The notes below the pieces were generated by a model. The model saw only the letters and a list, made by a program, of their open reading frames with translations, searched no databases and was not told where the DNA came from. DNA of 64,000 nucleotides from Bacillus sp. 165. GTDB taxonomy: Bacteria; Bacillota; Bacilli; Bacillales; Bacillaceae_G. The stretch spans positions 682,001-746,000 of the forward strand of contig NZ_JAGHKQ010000001.1 of assembly GCF_017742235.1 (NCBI RefSeq). Direction: 5' to 3'. Shown here piece after piece: positions 61,782 to 64,000 of this stretch. How positions within the stretch are numbered: the stretch's first letter is position 1; each line of letters begins with the position of its first letter. The translations under genes and the position numbers were made by a program.

Positions 61782-62595
61782 AGATTTCACGCTCTCTTTC
61801 TGTAGATGTTATTGTGTCATCCAGCAATCCCGCCGTGGCAACTGCCACAGGTTGCAGGATTGGTTCTTTGACATTTATCCTGATGCCACTTCTTACCGTC
61901 TTCTTGTATTCATTACCGTACTTAGAGAAACTCGTCCGGTACAGCCCATGCTCCGACAGCAACCGCGACAACCACATCGGAATCGTCTTCTCCGCCTTGA
62001 CTTCCATCAACCATTGGCCAGTCGGCATAAGTCGCTCACCGTGATCCCCTAGCTCAAGCCTGAGATCGTTGCGTCGATGACGGATGTTGGTATCAAATGT
62101 GATCCGCAAATCGCGGCTTTCCTTGCTGAACATGGCCTTGCGCTCGTAAGCCAGATACACCTTAGGCACTAGTTCGTACCTTCCGAGTACATATTTGATC
62201 TCCTCGATGACCTGCTTGTTCATGTAAGATTTGTAGTCCGGCACGATTCCAGTCCGTACGAATTCATAGGCTTCACGAAGCTTCATCCCGGTCCTTCGTT
62301 TGTTCACGAGACCACACACCTTCTTCTTTAACTCCAGATAGACCTTTGCTTCTTCGCCCGGAACGCCGTACGCCCTTAACCTAAGCTTCTCCTTATATTT
62401 TGGCTTGGACAAGCTGGTCCGAATGAGCTCGTCATTCGGCGTATCGAAATACAAGTTACTAATCGAATAAAATTCGTGTTGCTTGTTATAATCGTCTAGC
62501 TCCATAAAGTCCTGCAAGTCGTTATAGAATCGTTGATACGCCTGATCATCCAATAAATATTTGTTTTCATATCTATTGAACACCTCGATTGCCAT
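61774..62595 (-). CDS. VTC-domain polyphosphate polymerase
   Basis: 273 residues, soluble, triphosphate-tunnel fold. Basic and acidic tunnel residues are visible in order: ENKYLLD at the start, KLRLRAYG (about 90-97), VYLELKKK, a Lys/Arg cluster KRRTGM, LAYERKAM, LRITFDTNIRHRR and a late LMEVKAE. The yeast VTC4 relative makes polyphosphate chains from ATP. First gene of the operon with DUF4956 and CotH genes, behind a GGGGGG-type SD. GC content (about 50%) is well above the surroundings, suggesting transfer. Confidence 0.88.
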   Translation of the reverse strand: MAIEVFNRYENKYLLDDQAYQRFYNDLQDFMELDDYNKQHEFYSISNLYFDTPNDELIRTSLSKPKYKEKLRLRAYGVPGEEAKVYLELKKKVCGLVNKRRTGMKLREAYEFVRTGIVPDYKSYMNKQVIEEIKYVLGRYELVPKVYLAYERKAMFSKESRDLRITFDTNIRHRRNDLRLELGDHGERLMPTGQWLMEVKAEKTIPMWLSRLLSEHGLYRTSFSKYGNEYKKTVRSGIRINVKEPILQPVAVATAGLLDDTITSTEREREIYV

Positions 62596-62837
62596 TGCCT
62601 CATCCCCCCTTTTTTAGTTGTACGTTTTGTTGTATTTACCTTACTTGTGCCTATATTAATTCCCTAACCTTAAAAAAGCCTTAATAAAATTTACAATTTC
62701 TTAATATTACAAAGCAGTCGGCTCTAGGCTTCTGGAACTAGCCATCAATGGCTAAGGCTACAAATAAAACATACTGCACAAAGACTAAAATAATAAGGAA
62801 GTTCACAGCGGGACAGTGTGTAAGGAATAAAAAGAAA

Positions 62838-62862
62838 AAAGCCGCCAGACTCCTGGCAGCTT
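62838..62862 (-). terminator. Terminator of spoVR
   Basis: 8-bp stem (62841-62848 with 62853-62860) followed on the minus strand by TTTTTT, just past the spoVR stop. Confidence 0.85.
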
Positions 62863-62868
62863 CCCTCC

Positions 62869-64000
62869 TCATACATACTTCCGATGCATCGTCTTCCCAT
62901 CATACGTAAACAACACAGCTTTATTCTCCACCATCGTTTCCATATGCACCGAACGTCCCCATAACTGATAAATATACGGCAGCACTTTTTCTAAGTATTT
63001 AATATCCAGTTCAATTCCTTCATATCCGTGCTTCAAGTACAGTTCCCCATTTTTCAGGTAGTCCCCGTCAGTCACCATTAAATATGGGAAGCCACCGTTC
63101 ACCCGCATGCTTACAAGCTGATCGCGGACTTGCTCCCACCCTTTGTCGACGATTTTGTAGTCCTTGCCTTGCTTTTGGAAGAGATACATATCTTCCCGCA
63201 TCACGAGTTCTTTATTTAAATAGTTTCGCAGGAATGAACTATCGGATTCCACTTCGCGTACTTCAAACATCTTTTCCCGGCCGGAGCCCGGCTCTATGCC
63301 GGTTCGTTTCATCTCTTCGGTCGGATTATTGTAGCGTTCTTCGATGTCTTCAAACATTTTCAAGCCGAGATAATACGGGTTAATGCTGGTGCGGGACGGC
63401 TGCACAACACCTGCGTTCAGCTTGGCAAACTCGACAGCTTCGTCTGAGGTTAAGTCCATTTCACGGAGGATGCGCTGGTGCCAATAACTGGCCCATCCCT
63501 CATTCATAATTTTCGTTTCCATTTGCGGCCAGAAATACAGCATCTCTTCACGCATCATTGTTAATATGTCACGCTGCCATTCTTCTAGCTCCCGACTGTA
63601 TTCTTCAATAAATAAAAGCAAGTCTTTTTCTGGCTGTGGTGGAAATTTCTTTCGGCTTCGTCTAGCTGGAAGCTGAGATCGTCTCTCTTTTTTCTTATCT
63701 AAATTCCATAAATCATCGTAAGGTGATTGTGCTTTTTTCTTTGTTTCTTCCTCCGGCGCATCCTCTATGCTCCATGCTAGTTTCGGCCGCACAAGCGATG
63801 GATCGATATGTTCCTGTATAGCGAGCACCGCATCGAGAAACTTTTCTACTGTTTCTTTTCCGTATTTGTGCTCATAGTTTTTAATACGATCGGCTGTTGC
63901 TGCCATGCTTTCAACCATGTCGCGTTTTGTATTGGTGAATCGGACATTATTTTTGAAAAAGTCACAATGGGCTAAAACGTGAGCCACTATGAGCTTATTT
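62869..64000 (-). CDS. spoVR: Stage V sporulation protein SpoVR, partial (N-terminus beyond right edge)
   Basis: 377 codons to the right edge; the full protein is about 470. The frame stays open past the first Met in the window into [15 protein letters not shown], so the start is outside. The [22 protein letters not shown] and [23 protein letters not shown] regions are typical of SpoVR, a cytoplasmic protein needed for spore cortex formation. It has its own terminator. The VTC-DUF4956-CotH island lies directly downstream, and a second divergent spoVR fragment lies on the far side of that island. Confidence 0.95.
   Translation of the reverse strand, partial: NKLIVAHVLAHCDFFKNNVRFTNTKRDMVESMAATADRIKNYEHKYGKETVEKFLDAVLAIQEHIDPSLVRPKLAWSIEDAPEEETKKKAQSPYDDLWNLDKKKERRSQLPARRSRKKFPPQPEKDLLLFIEEYSRELEEWQRDILTMMREEMLYFWPQMETKIMNEGWASYWHQRILREMDLTSDEAVEFAKLNAGVVQPSRTSINPYYLGLKMFEDIEERYNNPTEEMKRTGIEPGSGREKMFEVREVESDSSFLRNYLNKELVMREDMYLFQKQGKDYKIVDKGWEQVRDQLVSMRVNGGFPYLMVTDGDYLKNGELYLKHGYEGIELDIKYLEKVLPYIYQLWGRSVHMETMVENKAVLFTYDGKTMHRKYV

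Overview
The window looks like a chromosomal segment of a low-GC, endospore-forming Bacillaceae (Bacillus sensu lato). The basis is the set of B. subtilis/B. cereus-type genes: BmrCD transporter with a leader-peptide attenuator, odhAB, the YebC paralogue YeeI, MurR/MurQ, SpoVR, TasA-like fibre proteins and a Vpr-like subtilase. Shine-Dalgarno sequences are strong, TTG/GTG starts are frequent and U-rich terminators abundant. I cannot name the species. No rRNA, tRNA, CRISPR, IS or prophage was recognised.

Layout. 1-3.5 kb: heterodimeric multidrug ABC exporter (minus strand; the bmrD-like gene runs off the left edge) behind a 24-codon leader peptide and two terminator hairpins. 3.7-11.2 kb: orphan EcsB, DegV, DUF1904, murR-murQ with paired operator-like palindromes, a CPA2 antiporter, an MscS channel, and a DedA-TerC operon behind a clear yybP-ykoY manganese riboswitch at 12.1-12.2 kb. 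12.3-18.7 kb: DUF1836 and haemolysin-III genes, two small unknown genes and odhAB (2-oxoglutarate dehydrogenase). 19-22.6 kb: a gene-poor, decayed stretch with a VOC protein behind a LexA-like box, a relic of a second YebC C-terminus, a cluster of tiny genes (one frameshifted) and long inverted repeats, then yeeI. 22.3-27.6 kb: a complete reductive pyrimidine-degradation operon (PreT, PreA, dihydropyrimidinase, beta-ureidopropionase) beside a truncated BCCT transporter.

29-40.6 kb: a PadR/membrane-protein pair, a DUF2269-like protein, a flavin amine oxidase, a tripartite tricarboxylate transporter (TctCBA) followed by its probable CitA/CitB-type two-component system with a candidate CcpA site, an MFS permease and a PhnA/YjdM zinc-ribbon protein. 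40.9-51.3 kb: a tandem duplication of a roughly 5 kb module, each copy a secreted ~1,366-residue subtilase (with a cohesin-like region and a C-terminal dockerin) followed by a TasA/camelysin-family protein. 52-58 kb: a beta-propeller-like protein, an OmpR-type two-component system, and SDR-type threonine dehydrogenase plus 2-amino-3-ketobutyrate ligase (threonine to glycine).

58.8-64 kb: a visibly GC-richer island encoding a VTC-domain polyphosphate polymerase, a DUF4956 membrane protein and a secreted CotH-type kinase, bracketed by the resident spoVR on the right and a rearranged, GC-richer spoVR fragment on the left. This island and the protease/TasA duplication are the most interesting parts of the window.
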